From JADJSS01 sp046329815 (GTDB lineage: Bacteria > Bacteroidota > Bacteroidia > Chitinophagales > JADIYW01), in NCBI GenBank assembly GCA_046329815.1, contig JAXLTY010000001.1, forward strand, positions 1,798,001 to 1,862,000: a DNA stretch of 64,000 nt, read 5' to 3'. The notes beneath the pieces were generated by a model, which saw only the letters and a program-made list of their open reading frames with translations, had not been told where the DNA came from and did not search any database. This document shows positions 42,255 through 52,866 of this stretch, one piece after another. Each line of letters starts with the position of its first letter. Within the stretch, counting starts at the first letter, position 1. The translations under genes and the position numbers were made by a program.

Positions 42255-45068
42255 TTAATGCATGCCTAATAAATCAGCGTACGGTGAAAAATCGTACGCT
42301 TTTTCATTTTTTGTTTGTGTGAAATAAGGTTCTTTGTAAATAATTTCGCTGACTAACTGCGATAATCGTGTTTCAAAATGCAGTAATAATTCAACAGGAA
42401 TCGGTTCTTGATTATTCAGGTAAGTAATTCCGTTTTTCATTTTTTTTGCATGATGGTAGCCAACATAAATTTCTTTGCAATCAAATAACTTATAATACAT
42501 CAGCGCATACAGAATGCCTTGAAACGTTGCGCTGTAATCTTTGTTCTTGAGAATAAAAAGCGTGTCTAAAAATTTATTTATGCTTTCTTCATTGTCCATA
42601 TCCGGAAATTTCGGCAGTTCGATTTGTCCGGTTTTGTAATCAATAATACGAATCGCTTTTTCGTTAATTTTATCTACACGATCAATCGTTCCTCGGATAG
42701 TTGTAAAGCTGCCGTCTTCCAATTTTAGTTGGTTCCATTTAAGTTCTTCTTCCGTTTTTAGTACACATAATTTTCCAACAACTGCATCATTTTCTAAAAT
42801 CTTTTGCGCTATACGTTCAATAATTTTTAATTGCAATTTATTTCCTGCTTGTGTAATTTCTTTTGGTAATTCTAAATCAATAATTGCCTGTTTGGTAATA
42901 GATTCTATGAATTCTATTTTAGCTAATGAACTGATTTTTTCTGCACTTAAAATAGTATTTAAGTATGGCTGATAAATTAATTCCACGATCTTATGTAAGA
43001 TTTGCCCAAAAACAGCGGCATCTATTTCTTCTGATAATTCTTTCGGTTCTTTAATCTTTTCTACATATTTCAAATAAAACTGCAATGGACATTGAATATA
43101 AACTTTTAAAGATGTTGGCGAAAATTCACGAACGCGCAATACTTGAATAAGTTCCGGTGTTTTTTTGATTTGCAGTAACTGGTTTTCTGTTTTGATTGCA
43201 TCATTTTTTTCTTCAGCAACACCAATATATTCTGTAATTGAGTTTTCTTTTGTATTTAATTCATGCTGTATTTGTCGAATAAAACGGCTTTTTTCGCTCG
43301 TATTGTCACCAGTTTGATTATTATAAATCAGGTGAATATTTTTCGCACGTTTTAATAAACGATAGAAATGATATGCATTGATGCCATCGAATTGTTCAAA
43401 CGTCGGCAAGCCAAAACCTTTGCGCAAATTATATGGAATAAATGAATTGGTTTTGTTGGAGCCCGGAAGATTGTCATCATTCAATGATAAGACGAATAAG
43501 TTATCAAAATCCAGCATACGTGTTTCCAGAAAACCCATAATCTGAATATTACTTTTGGTGTCTGTTTCAAACGGCACTTTTATCGTTGCTAAAAATTGTT
43601 TGACTATAAATTGTAAAGCATTTTTATCCAAATCGATATTTTTTTCCTGCAAAGACCGAAGCAATGCATCTAATTGTTCGGTAATTTTTTCCTTGATTGC
43701 ATAAAAATAAGTGTCGCTGTGATGTACAGATTCAATGATTTGTAAAACGTTTTTTAAAACATCAATCGATGTCTTGCAATCTTTTAAAATAGTTTCAGGA
43801 AAAAATTCTGCAAGCATTTCTGCAGACATATATGGAACAAAATAAGGCAATAGCTTGTCCAGTTTATCTTTGCCGTTGATATTATTCTTAAAATACAAAT
43901 GATTCGATAAAGCAGCAATATCTTTGTGATAATAATCAGTTTCGGTTTTGCCGACACGCGCATTTGCATAAAAATTTAACAACGTAATAGTAAATAGATA
44001 CAACTCACTTTCTGCAACCGAAAAACCCATAGTAATATTCATTTTGCCCGCGTCCAGATTATATAACAATGGATTCAGCATTTTTTCATCACATAAAACA
44101 ATTGCTGTTTTAGTTTCTTCAATTATGGATTCATTTTTATGCTCACTTTTGTTAAAATATTGTGCAACAAATTGCGTTTGTCCTATAGATGAAGAAATGC
44201 CCGTGATAGTTATTTCTTTATTGCTTCGTAACGAATTGTCGATAATCCAATGATGATTTTCGCCTTGAAATTTTTGCTGATAACTACGCATAAAATTTCC
44301 GGCTTCGTGCAATTTGTTATTTAAGAAATGCACATCGGCGTCCCACCAAAATTCAGTTTTGTATTGTTGTTCAATTGTTTTAAAGATTTCTTCTTCGCAA
44401 ACAGACAATGCATTAAAGCCACAAAAAGAAATTTTTGAATAAGGTAATTTTAATGCACCGGATGTTAAATGGTCGTACACATCACGGTAAGCCATACCTT
44501 CGTACGCAAAATTGTGTTGCTGTAATTTTTGTTTGAAGGCAATATACATTTCGCCAAGCAAACTCCATGTTTTTACAAAAGTATCCTTATAAATACTTTC
44601 TTTTTTTTGAGTAGATGTTGTTGCAATAAATTGTTCAATGTACTTTTTTGTTTCTTCTGAAATTGAAAATGTTTCATCAATTTCTTTATGCGCTTTTAAT
44701 ACAGAAAATAATCGCGCAGCATCCACTAAATATTTATCACATTCATCAAAATCTTTTAGTATCAAATTTCCCCAAGGAATGAATTTTTCCAATGGCTGAT
44801 GAGTATTAGTCAATTCATTTTGTATCTGATAAATTTCCAGTAGCAAGTGCCAGTCATCCTTAATGATATAACTGGAGTAGTTGGTGATAAACTCTTGTAT
44901 AGTCAGTGTTTCAGGAAGAATGAAATCCTGATCAGAGAATTTGTTTTTAAGGAAATCGGTAAAATATTTTGCGGCTCTTTTGGATGGGAAAATGTAGCAC
45001 GAATTGTAAAGGTACGGCAAATTTTCTTTCGTAACTGTATCTGCGATCTGTTTTAAAAACGGCTCCAT
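42255..45068 (-). CDS. AddB-like PD-(D/E)XK nuclease
   Basis: A 937-residue protein with an inactive helicase-like N-terminal part (YIFPSKRAAKYFTDFLKNKF; no Walker A) and a C-terminal RecB-family nuclease. The nuclease motif is in RIIDYKTGQIELP (about residue 795), preceded by the RGTIDRVDKI strand with its metal-binding aspartate. It pairs with AddA in the AddAB recombination complex in many bacteria. The helicase subunit gene is not in the window. ATG 45068 is used instead of TTG 45083. Confidence 0.85.
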   Translation of the reverse strand: MEPFLKQIADTVTKENLPYLYNSCYIFPSKRAAKYFTDFLKNKFSDQDFILPETLTIQEFITNYSSYIIKDDWHLLLEIYQIQNELTNTHQPLEKFIPWGNLILKDFDECDKYLVDAARLFSVLKAHKEIDETFSISEETKKYIEQFIATTSTQKKESIYKDTFVKTWSLLGEMYIAFKQKLQQHNFAYEGMAYRDVYDHLTSGALKLPYSKISFCGFNALSVCEEEIFKTIEQQYKTEFWWDADVHFLNNKLHEAGNFMRSYQQKFQGENHHWIIDNSLRSNKEITITGISSSIGQTQFVAQYFNKSEHKNESIIEETKTAIVLCDEKMLNPLLYNLDAGKMNITMGFSVAESELYLFTITLLNFYANARVGKTETDYYHKDIAALSNHLYFKNNINGKDKLDKLLPYFVPYMSAEMLAEFFPETILKDCKTSIDVLKNVLQIIESVHHSDTYFYAIKEKITEQLDALLRSLQEKNIDLDKNALQFIVKQFLATIKVPFETDTKSNIQIMGFLETRMLDFDNLFVLSLNDDNLPGSNKTNSFIPYNLRKGFGLPTFEQFDGINAYHFYRLLKRAKNIHLIYNNQTGDNTSEKSRFIRQIQHELNTKENSITEYIGVAEEKNDAIKTENQLLQIKKTPELIQVLRVREFSPTSLKVYIQCPLQFYLKYVEKIKEPKELSEEIDAAVFGQILHKIVELIYQPYLNTILSAEKISSLAKIEFIESITKQAIIDLELPKEITQAGNKLQLKIIERIAQKILENDAVVGKLCVLKTEEELKWNQLKLEDGSFTTIRGTIDRVDKINEKAIRIIDYKTGQIELPKFPDMDNEESINKFLDTLFILKNKDYSATFQGILYALMYYKLFDCKEIYVGYHHAKKMKNGITYLNNQEPIPVELLLHFETRLSQLVSEIIYKEPYFTQTKNEKAYDFSPYADLLGMH

Positions 45069-45111
45069 TTTGCTAAGATACAAAATTGAATGTTTATTGA
45101 TACAGTCAAAG

Positions 45112-45132
45112 AATCGTTCACCAATCGTTCAC
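45112..45132 (+). promoter_or_regulatory. 11-bp-period direct repeat upstream of the first TonB receptor
   Basis: AATCGTTCAC occurs twice (45112-45121 and 45123-45132), with a weaker third register (GTTTCTCTTAG) at 45137-45147. Tandem 11-bp repeats are typical of OmpR/PhoB-type response regulator sites. It lies about 150 bases before the receptor start. A regulator is not identified. Confidence 0.35.
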
Positions 45133-45278
45133 ATAAGTTTCTCTTAGTATTCGCGAAATTCTTCATAAATGACTCTTTAATCTGGCTATAAACCACGCAA
45201 GATTCACTGCGATTTTATGTACAAGTGATACTGCTGATATTACTTTGCATCATCAAACACACACCAAAATTCATACAG

Positions 45279-48065
45279 ATGAAAACTATCAAAACAACAA
45301 TCATTACAGCCATTCTGGTTGTGCTGTGCGCCACAGTATTTGCACAGAAAGGAAAAATCTCAGGATTAATTATTGACAAAAACACGCAGGAAACTTTAAT
45401 AGGTGTAAATATCTCTATTGATAGTTCAACATTAGGTGCCACTTCCGATTTAGATGGAAAATTTGAAATTACAGATTTAACACCAGGCAGCTATACACTA
45501 GTGGTTTCGTATATCGGCTATGCAGATAAAAAAATAAGTAATGTTGAAGTGAAAGCAGATGCTACAACGGAAGTAAATGTAAGCATGGAAATTGGTACAA
45601 ATGAATTAAATGAAGTAGAGATCGTAGATTTCAAGAAGACAAATACAGAAACTGCTGTTTTGCTTGAGATGAAAAACTCGAACCAAATTGCAAGCGGTGT
45701 TTCTTCACAGCAAATTACTAAAACAGCCGACAAAGATGCTGCTCAAGTAGTAAAAAGAATTCCTGGTGTTACTATACAAGGAAATTATATCAATATCAGA
45801 GGTTTGAATCAGCGATACAATAATGTATTGTTGCACAACGTAATTGCACCAAGTATTGAAACAGATATTAAATCATTTGCATTTGATATTATTCCATCAG
45901 CGCAATTAGATAGAATTATAGTTTTAAAAAGTCCGTCAGCAGAAGTTACCGGCGATTTCGCAGGCGGCATCGTAAAAATATTTACTAAAAGTTTACCGGA
46001 TAGCAATTACATCAGTGTTTCATATAATACAACATTCAGAGTTGGAACTTCATTCAAACCATTTTACGCACAAAAAGGTAGTGCTTTATTTTACTTAGGT
46101 TATGATAATAAAAATAAACTGCCAAACAATTTCCCAAAAGATATTTCAGATGTAAGTAAATCAGAAATAGAAAGTGTTGGTGAAAGTTTAAATAATAACT
46201 GGACAGCAAAGAAAATGGCTGCAATTCCTGATCAAAGTATTGGTTTGACTTTTGGCGAACGCATTTCGAAAAACAAAGTTTTAATTGGTGTAATTACAGC
46301 AATCAATTATTCGCTTGCGAAACAAACTAATACCATACAAAGAGGCGATTACAATCAATATGATTTCACCAATAATAAACCGGATCCGGTTTACAGTTAT
46401 ACGGATATGCAATATACCAATACTGCTAGAATTGGCGTATTACACAACTGGGCTTTTAAAATTGGAAGCAAACACCTGATTGAATTCAAAAATTTATTCA
46501 ATACAAACTCTTCTACTGTTTACACGAATCGTTCAGGTGATAACTACGCAAATGGTTTCAAAGTAAATAATTACGCATTGTACAATGTAAATAAAGGAAT
46601 TTACGCGGTTGAATTAATGAGTAAACACAATATCAATGCGGATATTAATACGATTGATTGGGTAGCCGGTTATAGCAGAGCATACAAAAACGAACCAGAT
46701 TTTAAACGCTATACAACATCCTATAATGATGCCACAAAGAAGTACGAAATATACGTTGATCCATCTGCAGTAAATGCCACGCAATTAGGCAGATTCTATT
46801 CTGATTTAACAGAAAATATTTATACAGTTGGTGTCAATTCAGTAAATAAATTTGGATATAGCGCAAAACGTAAAGTAGTAGCAACAATATCAGTTGGAAC
46901 CAACTTAGAATACAAAAACAGAGATTTTTCTGCAAGAAATATTGGGTACAAAAGAGCACGTGCTGATGAGTTTGATTTTAACATCATACAAAACGGCATC
47001 GAAAATTTAATGACGAATGAAAACATCAACAATACAACAGGTATTAAAATTGGCGAACAAACTCGTGAAAATGACTCTTACAAAGCAAGTAATATTTTAA
47101 GTGGTACTTACGCAAATGCAGAAATAAATATCAAGCAAAAATTAAGAATTGTTACCGGATTCAGATTTGAATATTTCCAACAGAACTTAAACACACCATT
47201 AGGTTCTACTAAAATCAAAAACACAAAACTGTCTTATTTGCCTTCTGTAAACATTAGCTACACCATCATTCCTAAGTTGATATTCAGAGCAGCTTACGGT
47301 ATGAGTGTAAATCGTCCTGAATTCAGAGAGATTGCGCCGTTTGCATTCGATGATTTTTATACAGGTTACGCAATCATTGGAAATCCTGATTTGAAAAATT
47401 GTACTATTCATAATGCAGATTTGAAATTGGAATATTATCCATCAAACGGCGAAATAATCAGTGCATCTTTCTTTTACAAAAAATTCTTAAATCCGATTGA
47501 ATCTAAAGCAATTGTTGGTGCTGCGCGCGAATTTACATTCGTAAATGCGGCTTCTGCAAATGTATATGGTGCTGAGATCGAAATCAAGAAAAATTTCGCA
47601 GAAAGCAAAAATTCATTCTTCCAGCATTTTGGTGTGATGGCAAATGCAACATATGTTTTCAGTCGAATTAATTTAGGTAAAGAAGCAGTTGGACAAAGCA
47701 ACAACAGACCATTGCAAGGACAAGCGCCATACAGTATCAATAGCGGATTGTTCTATGAAAACAAAGATTTGGGTTTGCAGGTAAACTTACTCTATAACGT
47801 AGTTGGAAAACGTATAGTGTATGTTGGTACTGATGATTATCCTGATATCTACGAAATGCCGCGACACACATTAGACTTCAATGCATCATACAGATTCAAA
47901 AAAGGAATTGAATTGAGCTTGAATTTAAAAGATTTAGTGAATCAGGATGTGGTATTGCTGCAAGATGGAAACGGTGATAAAAAATGGAACAAAAAATCGG
48001 ATCAGATTTTTCAAAAATATAAACCGGGTCAAACGATTTCACTTGGTGTAAAATACACTTTCTAA
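45279..48065 (+). CDS. TonB-dependent receptor with carboxypeptidase-like domain
   Basis: A 928-residue outer-membrane receptor. It has a signal peptide (cleavage VFAQ), an N-terminal carboxypeptidase D regulatory-like domain (about 25-110: GKISGLIIDKNTQETLIGVNIS), a plug (about 140-260: AQVVKRIPGVTIQGNYINIRGLNQRYNNVLL) and a 22-strand type barrel ending in the aromatic residue of GVKYTF. It imports a ligand using TonB energy. A beta-helix lipoprotein gene lies 40 bases downstream. The substrate is unknown. ATG 45279 is preferred; the frame extends to GTG 45225. Confidence 0.92.
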   Translation: MKTIKTTIITAILVVLCATVFAQKGKISGLIIDKNTQETLIGVNISIDSSTLGATSDLDGKFEITDLTPGSYTLVVSYIGYADKKISNVEVKADATTEVNVSMEIGTNELNEVEIVDFKKTNTETAVLLEMKNSNQIASGVSSQQITKTADKDAAQVVKRIPGVTIQGNYINIRGLNQRYNNVLLHNVIAPSIETDIKSFAFDIIPSAQLDRIIVLKSPSAEVTGDFAGGIVKIFTKSLPDSNYISVSYNTTFRVGTSFKPFYAQKGSALFYLGYDNKNKLPNNFPKDISDVSKSEIESVGESLNNNWTAKKMAAIPDQSIGLTFGERISKNKVLIGVITAINYSLAKQTNTIQRGDYNQYDFTNNKPDPVYSYTDMQYTNTARIGVLHNWAFKIGSKHLIEFKNLFNTNSSTVYTNRSGDNYANGFKVNNYALYNVNKGIYAVELMSKHNINADINTIDWVAGYSRAYKNEPDFKRYTTSYNDATKKYEIYVDPSAVNATQLGRFYSDLTENIYTVGVNSVNKFGYSAKRKVVATISVGTNLEYKNRDFSARNIGYKRARADEFDFNIIQNGIENLMTNENINNTTGIKIGEQTRENDSYKASNILSGTYANAEINIKQKLRIVTGFRFEYFQQNLNTPLGSTKIKNTKLSYLPSVNISYTIIPKLIFRAAYGMSVNRPEFREIAPFAFDDFYTGYAIIGNPDLKNCTIHNADLKLEYYPSNGEIISASFFYKKFLNPIESKAIVGAAREFTFVNAASANVYGAEIEIKKNFAESKNSFFQHFGVMANATYVFSRINLGKEAVGQSNNRPLQGQAPYSINSGLFYENKDLGLQVNLLYNVVGKRIVYVGTDDYPDIYEMPRHTLDFNASYRFKKGIELSLNLKDLVNQDVVLLQDGNGDKKWNKKSDQIFQKYKPGQTISLGVKYTF

Positions 48066-48105
48066 ATAAGAATTAAAATCAAACAAAAAAAATTAAAACA
48101 ATCTT

Positions 48106-49548
48106 ATGAAAACAATGAAAAATCATTTAAAAATGCAAAAATTAGTCAAACAATTACTGATCGTTTGCGTTGGATTAACATTAGCAGTGTCTTGTAAAAA
48201 AGACGGTGGTACAACAACCAAACCTACGCTTCCTGTTGCTGATCGTCCAATTAAAGATATCAGTGGCACCTTAACAGGAAATATTAATTGGTCAAAAGAT
48301 ACTGTATATAGATTGAATGGTTATGTAAATGTTGGTGTTGACACTATACAAGCAACCAATACACCACAAGCAACCGGCGTTTTGAACATTGAAGCAGGTA
48401 CGGTTATTATTGGTCAAAAAGGTTCTACATCTGCAAAACCAGGTGCTTTGTTTATACACAGAGGCAGCAAAATTATCGCTATCGGAACATCTACAGATCC
48501 TATTATTTTTACATCTGCACAAGTAGATAAAGTTGCAGGAGATTGGGGTGGCATTGCTATCTGTGGAAGAGCAGCAAACAATTTACCTGGTGGCTACGGT
48601 ACGTTAGAAGGTGGCGACGGAACACCTTTCTACGGTGGTGGTACTTCACCGGATAATGCTGATAATTCAGGTACTTTAAAATACGTTCGTATTGAGTATG
48701 CCGGTTACGCACCTTTAACAGATAAAGAATTGAACTCATTAACATTGGCAAGCGTTGGTTCAGGAACTACTATTTCTTATGTTCAATGTTCATTTGGTAA
48801 AGATGATGCATTTGAATGGTTCGGTGGTACAGTAAATGCAGATCATTTGATCGCTTTCAAAACACAGGATGATATGTTTGATACGGACAATGGATTCAGC
48901 GGTATTGTGCAGTTTGGTTTAGGTTATAGTTCACCAAATATTGCAGATATTTCAGGTTCTAACGGTTTTGAATCAGATAACGATGCAACAGGTTCAACGA
49001 ATACACCAATTACTTCTGCTTCTTTCTATAACATCACTTTAGTTGGTCCAAAAAGCGATTCTAACAAAGTAATTGATGGTAACTTTAAAAGAGCTGCACA
49101 CTTACGCAGAAACACTAAATTGAAAATCTATAATTCTATATTTTCAGGTTTTCCAACAGGTATCTTAATCGATGGCGCTTTAGCAGAAACTAATGCAACT
49201 GCCGGCGATTTGACTATTAAAAATTCTGTAAACATTGGCATTGACGGCTGGTCTGGTTACAAAGCATTTTCAGCAGCAGGTGCTTCAACGTATGATGTTG
49301 CAGCATGGTTTAATGATGCAGCAAAAAATAATGCAACAGCAGTTAAAATGAGTGATGCTGGCTTCAATACAGGCATTTACACTACTTCAGCGCCGGTTTT
49401 ATCTGTTACTGCAGGTACAACTGTAAACTTATTAAATGGCGGTATTGGCGGCAGCTACGCTACATATCGTGGTGCTTTCAATGGCTCTGACAATTGGACT
49501 TCAGGTTGGGCAGAATTTAATCCTGATGATGTAGAATACGTAAAATAA
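48106..49548 (+). CDS. Surface lipoprotein with parallel beta-helix
   Basis: A 480-residue lipoprotein (lipobox AVSC, cysteine 30; an internal start at M10 is possible). The body has repeated short turns of right-handed beta-helix type (GTVIIGQKGSTSAKPGALFI, SKIIAIGTSTDPIIFTSAQ, GTLKYVRIEYAG, GTTISYVQCSFGKDDAFEWFGG). In Bacteroidota such proteins sit directly after a TonB receptor and probably form the surface part of that uptake pair. The ligand is unknown. Two terminators follow. Confidence 0.82.
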   Translation: MKTMKNHLKMQKLVKQLLIVCVGLTLAVSCKKDGGTTTKPTLPVADRPIKDISGTLTGNINWSKDTVYRLNGYVNVGVDTIQATNTPQATGVLNIEAGTVIIGQKGSTSAKPGALFIHRGSKIIAIGTSTDPIIFTSAQVDKVAGDWGGIAICGRAANNLPGGYGTLEGGDGTPFYGGGTSPDNADNSGTLKYVRIEYAGYAPLTDKELNSLTLASVGSGTTISYVQCSFGKDDAFEWFGGTVNADHLIAFKTQDDMFDTDNGFSGIVQFGLGYSSPNIADISGSNGFESDNDATGSTNTPITSASFYNITLVGPKSDSNKVIDGNFKRAAHLRRNTKLKIYNSIFSGFPTGILIDGALAETNATAGDLTIKNSVNIGIDGWSGYKAFSAAGASTYDVAAWFNDAAKNNATAVKMSDAGFNTGIYTTSAPVLSVTAGTTVNLLNGGIGGSYATYRGAFNGSDNWTSGWAEFNPDDVEYVK

Positions 49549-49560
49549 AACAGTACACGT

Positions 49561-49587
49561 TTGCCGGTGTGTGTGAAAAACCGGCAA
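49561..49587 (+). terminator. First of two tandem terminators after the TonB-lipoprotein operon
   Basis: TTGCCGG (49561-49567) and CCGGCAA (49581-49587) form a 7-bp stem followed by TCGTTTTT. Confidence 0.75.
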
Positions 49588-49607
49588 TCGTTTTTCATCT
49601 GTGTGTG

Positions 49608-49635
49608 AACGCTGAAGCTGGTGAGCTTCGGCGTT
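49608..49635 (+). terminator. Second tandem terminator
   Basis: A 12-bp stem (49608-49619 with 49624-49635, one G-T pair) and GGTG loop, followed by CTTTTTTTTT. Confidence 0.85.
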
Positions 49636-49701
49636 CTTTTTTTTTATTTATTGTGTACATTTTTTATCCAAAAATCAATCCGGAACTGCTTGTTCACCAA
49701 T

Positions 49702-49776
49702 ATTAGGTAGCATTAGGTATTTTATTAGGTATTTGTTTTTATTTAGACTAAATATAAATAATATACAATAGATTTG
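49702..49776 (+). promoter_or_regulatory. Control region of the DUF6607-receptor-HmuY operon
   Basis: Three ATTAGGTA copies (49702, 49712, 49724) precede a 6-1-6 inverted repeat ATTTAGACTAAAT (49741-49753) and the perfect promoter box TAGATTTG (49769-49776). The ATG follows 29 bases later. The layout fits a repressor or activator site for an iron or heme-controlled operon; the regulator is not identified. Confidence 0.5.
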
Positions 49777-49805
49777 CGTATTATTAAGAATGAATCTAAA
49801 TAAGA

Positions 49806-50732
49806 ATGAAAAAAATAACATTATTCAACGTATTATTACTCGTTTTCAGCATTGTAAATGCGCAAACTGCACCACAAAAGGATAAAGAATCTATCAAAAA
49901 ATTATGCGGTTGTTTTGAAGTAGATTTTAAATACAAAGAAACTTTTGGTTATCTAAAAGATTATAAACTGAAAGATGCTTATTACAATGAAGCATTGGAA
50001 TGGGTTTCTTACGAGCCGCAACCGGATAGTTCTGTAAAAATGCAGCATATTTTAATCTTGGATGAAACAATGATCATCAAACATTGGCGCGAAGACTGGA
50101 GCTATCAGAATAACACGATTTATAAATACAACAAAGATTATCAATGGAGCCGTGTTCAGCTAACACCTGAAAAAACAAAAGGCACCTGGACGCAAAAAGT
50201 GTTTGAAGTAGATGACAGACCGCAGTACGATGGTATCGCTACATTCAACTATTTTGACGGAAATATTCTATGGCAATCAAAAATGGATGCGCCATTACCG
50301 CGCCGCGAATATTCAAAACGTTCAGACTACAATGTTTTGAATCGTTTTAACAGGTTGTATATCACAGATTCCGGTTATTTACACGAACAAGACAATAAAA
50401 AAATTGCACGTCATGATAACGTGAATGACACGCTTATTGCTGAAGAAAAAGGATATAATATTTACAAAAAAGTAGAAGACAGCAAATGTAAGGCAGGCAT
50501 CGATTGGTGGGAAAAAAATAAAATATTTTGGTTAGATGTGCGTGCTGTTTGGTCAGAGATTTTAGTTGCACAAAATGAATTAAAAGTAAACCGTTTGGTT
50601 GACGGAAAAGCATTGCACGAAAAATTATTTGCTTTGAATATTGAGTTGATAAGTGAAAAGAAATACGATTCTGCCAATGCGAAAAAAGAAATCCTGAAAG
50701 CGATAAATGAACATTTAATTTCCAAACTATAG
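49806..50732 (+). CDS. DUF6607 family protein
   Basis: A 308-residue protein with a signal peptide (IVNAQ) and the DUF6607 pattern: KKLCGCFEVDFKYKETFGYLKDY, then LEWVSYEPQPDSSVKMQHILI, and HWREDWSYQNNTIYKY. The rest is beta-rich with charged tail. It is the first gene of an operon with a TonB receptor and HmuY, so a role in heme or metal acquisition is likely, though the family itself is uncharacterised. Confidence 0.85.
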   Translation: MKKITLFNVLLLVFSIVNAQTAPQKDKESIKKLCGCFEVDFKYKETFGYLKDYKLKDAYYNEALEWVSYEPQPDSSVKMQHILILDETMIIKHWREDWSYQNNTIYKYNKDYQWSRVQLTPEKTKGTWTQKVFEVDDRPQYDGIATFNYFDGNILWQSKMDAPLPRREYSKRSDYNVLNRFNRLYITDSGYLHEQDNKKIARHDNVNDTLIAEEKGYNIYKKVEDSKCKAGIDWWEKNKIFWLDVRAVWSEILVAQNELKVNRLVDGKALHEKLFALNIELISEKKYDSANAKKEILKAINEHLISKL

Positions 50733-50746
50733 TATTGAAATTTTAG

Positions 50747-52858
50747 ATGTTGCGCATTTTTATCATATCGGTTTTTTGTACGGTTGCTGTGATTTCCAAA
50801 GCTCAAACCACGGACTCAAATGTGGAAGAAAATAAGATTAAATCAACTTCTATCGAAGAAATTGTGGTGACCGCCACTAAAACCGAAACAAAAATAGAAA
50901 ACAGCACTGTGCCGTTAAGCGTTATCGCGAAGAAATACATAAAAGCGTCCGGCACAATTAAGTTGAGCGATATTTTACAGGAACAAACAGGTTTACAGTT
51001 ATCCAATTTTTTAGGAACCGGTGTGCAGTTGCAAGGTTTGTCAGCAGAATATACATTGATATTGATTAATGGCGAACCGGTAATTGGCAAAAATGCTGGC
51101 GTTGTCGATTTGTCGCGCATTGTTGTCGGAAATATCAAACGCGTGGAAATTGTAAAAGGACCAGTTTCGTGTTTGTATGGCAGCGATGCAATCGGTGGTG
51201 TCATAAATATCATCACAGAAGACGCAAGCAAACTGTGCAATACAGTTGATTTTTCTATTCAATACAAAACGCCTGCAATACTGACGACTTCTTTGTTTAC
51301 AGCTTTTTCAAAGAATAAGGTAACTTTTGAGAACACGCTGGTACATAATTTTTCCAACGGTTATCAGACGAATAAAAATACAATTTATAAAGAAGGAATT
51401 CCATACAATGATTTTACGATGACGAACAGAATTACGATTCGCGCAAACGATCATATTCAAACAGGCATTGGTTTCAAATACTATTTTTCAAAATTGCATA
51501 ACCAGGACGAATACACAAATGACAGCAATGAAATAGTAGTAGCAAAACAAATTGATAAAATTCATGAGTTTAATTTTTCACCATTCTTCAGATACAACAA
51601 AAAAAATATTGTTTTCAATGTCAGAAGTTACAATTCATTTTATGTCAGCAACAGCAATATTTATGGAGAAAGTATCTCGACGGATTTGTACAAAGATCAC
51701 TTTAAGCAACTATTGAATAAACTGGAAGCACAGGTAGATTATACAAAAAAAGGTCATTTATTTTCTGCAGGTGTTGGTGGTTTTTTTAATCTGGTAAAAT
51801 CAAACAGAAATATTGATAAAATTACACAGCATCAGGAATTTATTTTTTTGCAATATCAATATGACTGGAAAAACAGGATCATCTTCAATGTCGGCAATCG
51901 TACTGATTTTCCTAATGATTTCAAGATACAATGGTTTTCGCCAAAAGCATCTGCTCGATTTAATGTCAATAAATATTTTGCGATTAAAATTTCAGGTGGT
52001 CGTGGTTATAAAGCTCCTGATATTCGTCAGCAATACTTGAATTTTACAAATACACTCGTTGGTTATTTTGTATTTGGTGCGAATGTAGCAGTGCAAAAAT
52101 TAAAAGAACTGGAAAGCATCGGACAGATACAATCTTATTCAATTCCAAAAGAAAATATCAAAAACTTATTGCCGGAAAAATCGTGGTCGGCAAATGCAGA
52201 AGTAGAGATAAAACCAATTCCGGGAAAACTGATTATTTCAGCAAATTATTTTAGAAATCAGATCACTGATTTAATCGATGCGATTCCGACTGCAACAAGA
52301 AGCAACAACGCGCTCATCTATACTTATTTCAATTTAAATAAAGTATATACACAAGGTGTTGAAGCCAGCGTTACTTATCAGATTCTTAAAGAATTACAGG
52401 TTACTGCTGGTTATAATTTCGTAGAAGCGAAAGATGTTGATGTATTAAAAAAAATAGCAGATGGAAAAGTTTTTCGCCGCAATCCGGTAACCTTGGAAAC
52501 AGTGCGCGTTACTAAGAAAGATTATGGTGGTTTGTTCGACAGAAGCAAGCATTCATTCAATATCAAGATTTATTACGAAAATAAAAAATATGCTTTCAAT
52601 ACTTATCTGCGTGTCATTTACCGAGGCAGATATGGCTGGAACGATATTAATGGAAATCAGATTTTAGATGTAGATGCAGAATATGCAAACGGTTATGCAT
52701 TAATGAATTTTTCTTTTTCCAAAACTTTTAAAGACAAATATCATGTAATGGTTGGTCTTGATAATATGCTGAATATAAAACGACCGCAATACATTCCGAC
52801 AATGAATGGCATTACCGGAATTGTCGGCCTTTCAATAAATTTTTTAAACACTAAATAA
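50747..52858 (+). CDS. TonB-dependent receptor of heme type
   Basis: A 703-residue outer-membrane receptor with signal peptide (ISKAQ), TonB box (EEIVVTATKTE), plug with LSDILQEQTGLQLSNFLG and EIVKGPVSCLYGSDAIGGVINII (about 45-165), and a barrel ending in a final strand of SINFLNTK. It begins 14 bases after the DUF6607 stop, and HmuY follows after eight bases. The HmuY partner makes it an HmuR-like heme receptor by context; no heme-ligand histidine motif was checked. Confidence 0.9.
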   Translation: MLRIFIISVFCTVAVISKAQTTDSNVEENKIKSTSIEEIVVTATKTETKIENSTVPLSVIAKKYIKASGTIKLSDILQEQTGLQLSNFLGTGVQLQGLSAEYTLILINGEPVIGKNAGVVDLSRIVVGNIKRVEIVKGPVSCLYGSDAIGGVINIITEDASKLCNTVDFSIQYKTPAILTTSLFTAFSKNKVTFENTLVHNFSNGYQTNKNTIYKEGIPYNDFTMTNRITIRANDHIQTGIGFKYYFSKLHNQDEYTNDSNEIVVAKQIDKIHEFNFSPFFRYNKKNIVFNVRSYNSFYVSNSNIYGESISTDLYKDHFKQLLNKLEAQVDYTKKGHLFSAGVGGFFNLVKSNRNIDKITQHQEFIFLQYQYDWKNRIIFNVGNRTDFPNDFKIQWFSPKASARFNVNKYFAIKISGGRGYKAPDIRQQYLNFTNTLVGYFVFGANVAVQKLKELESIGQIQSYSIPKENIKNLLPEKSWSANAEVEIKPIPGKLIISANYFRNQITDLIDAIPTATRSNNALIYTYFNLNKVYTQGVEASVTYQILKELQVTAGYNFVEAKDVDVLKKIADGKVFRRNPVTLETVRVTKKDYGGLFDRSKHSFNIKIYYENKKYAFNTYLRVIYRGRYGWNDINGNQILDVDAEYANGYALMNFSFSKTFKDKYHVMVGLDNMLNIKRPQYIPTMNGITGIVGLSINFLNTK

Positions 52859-52866
52859 TTTTACTC

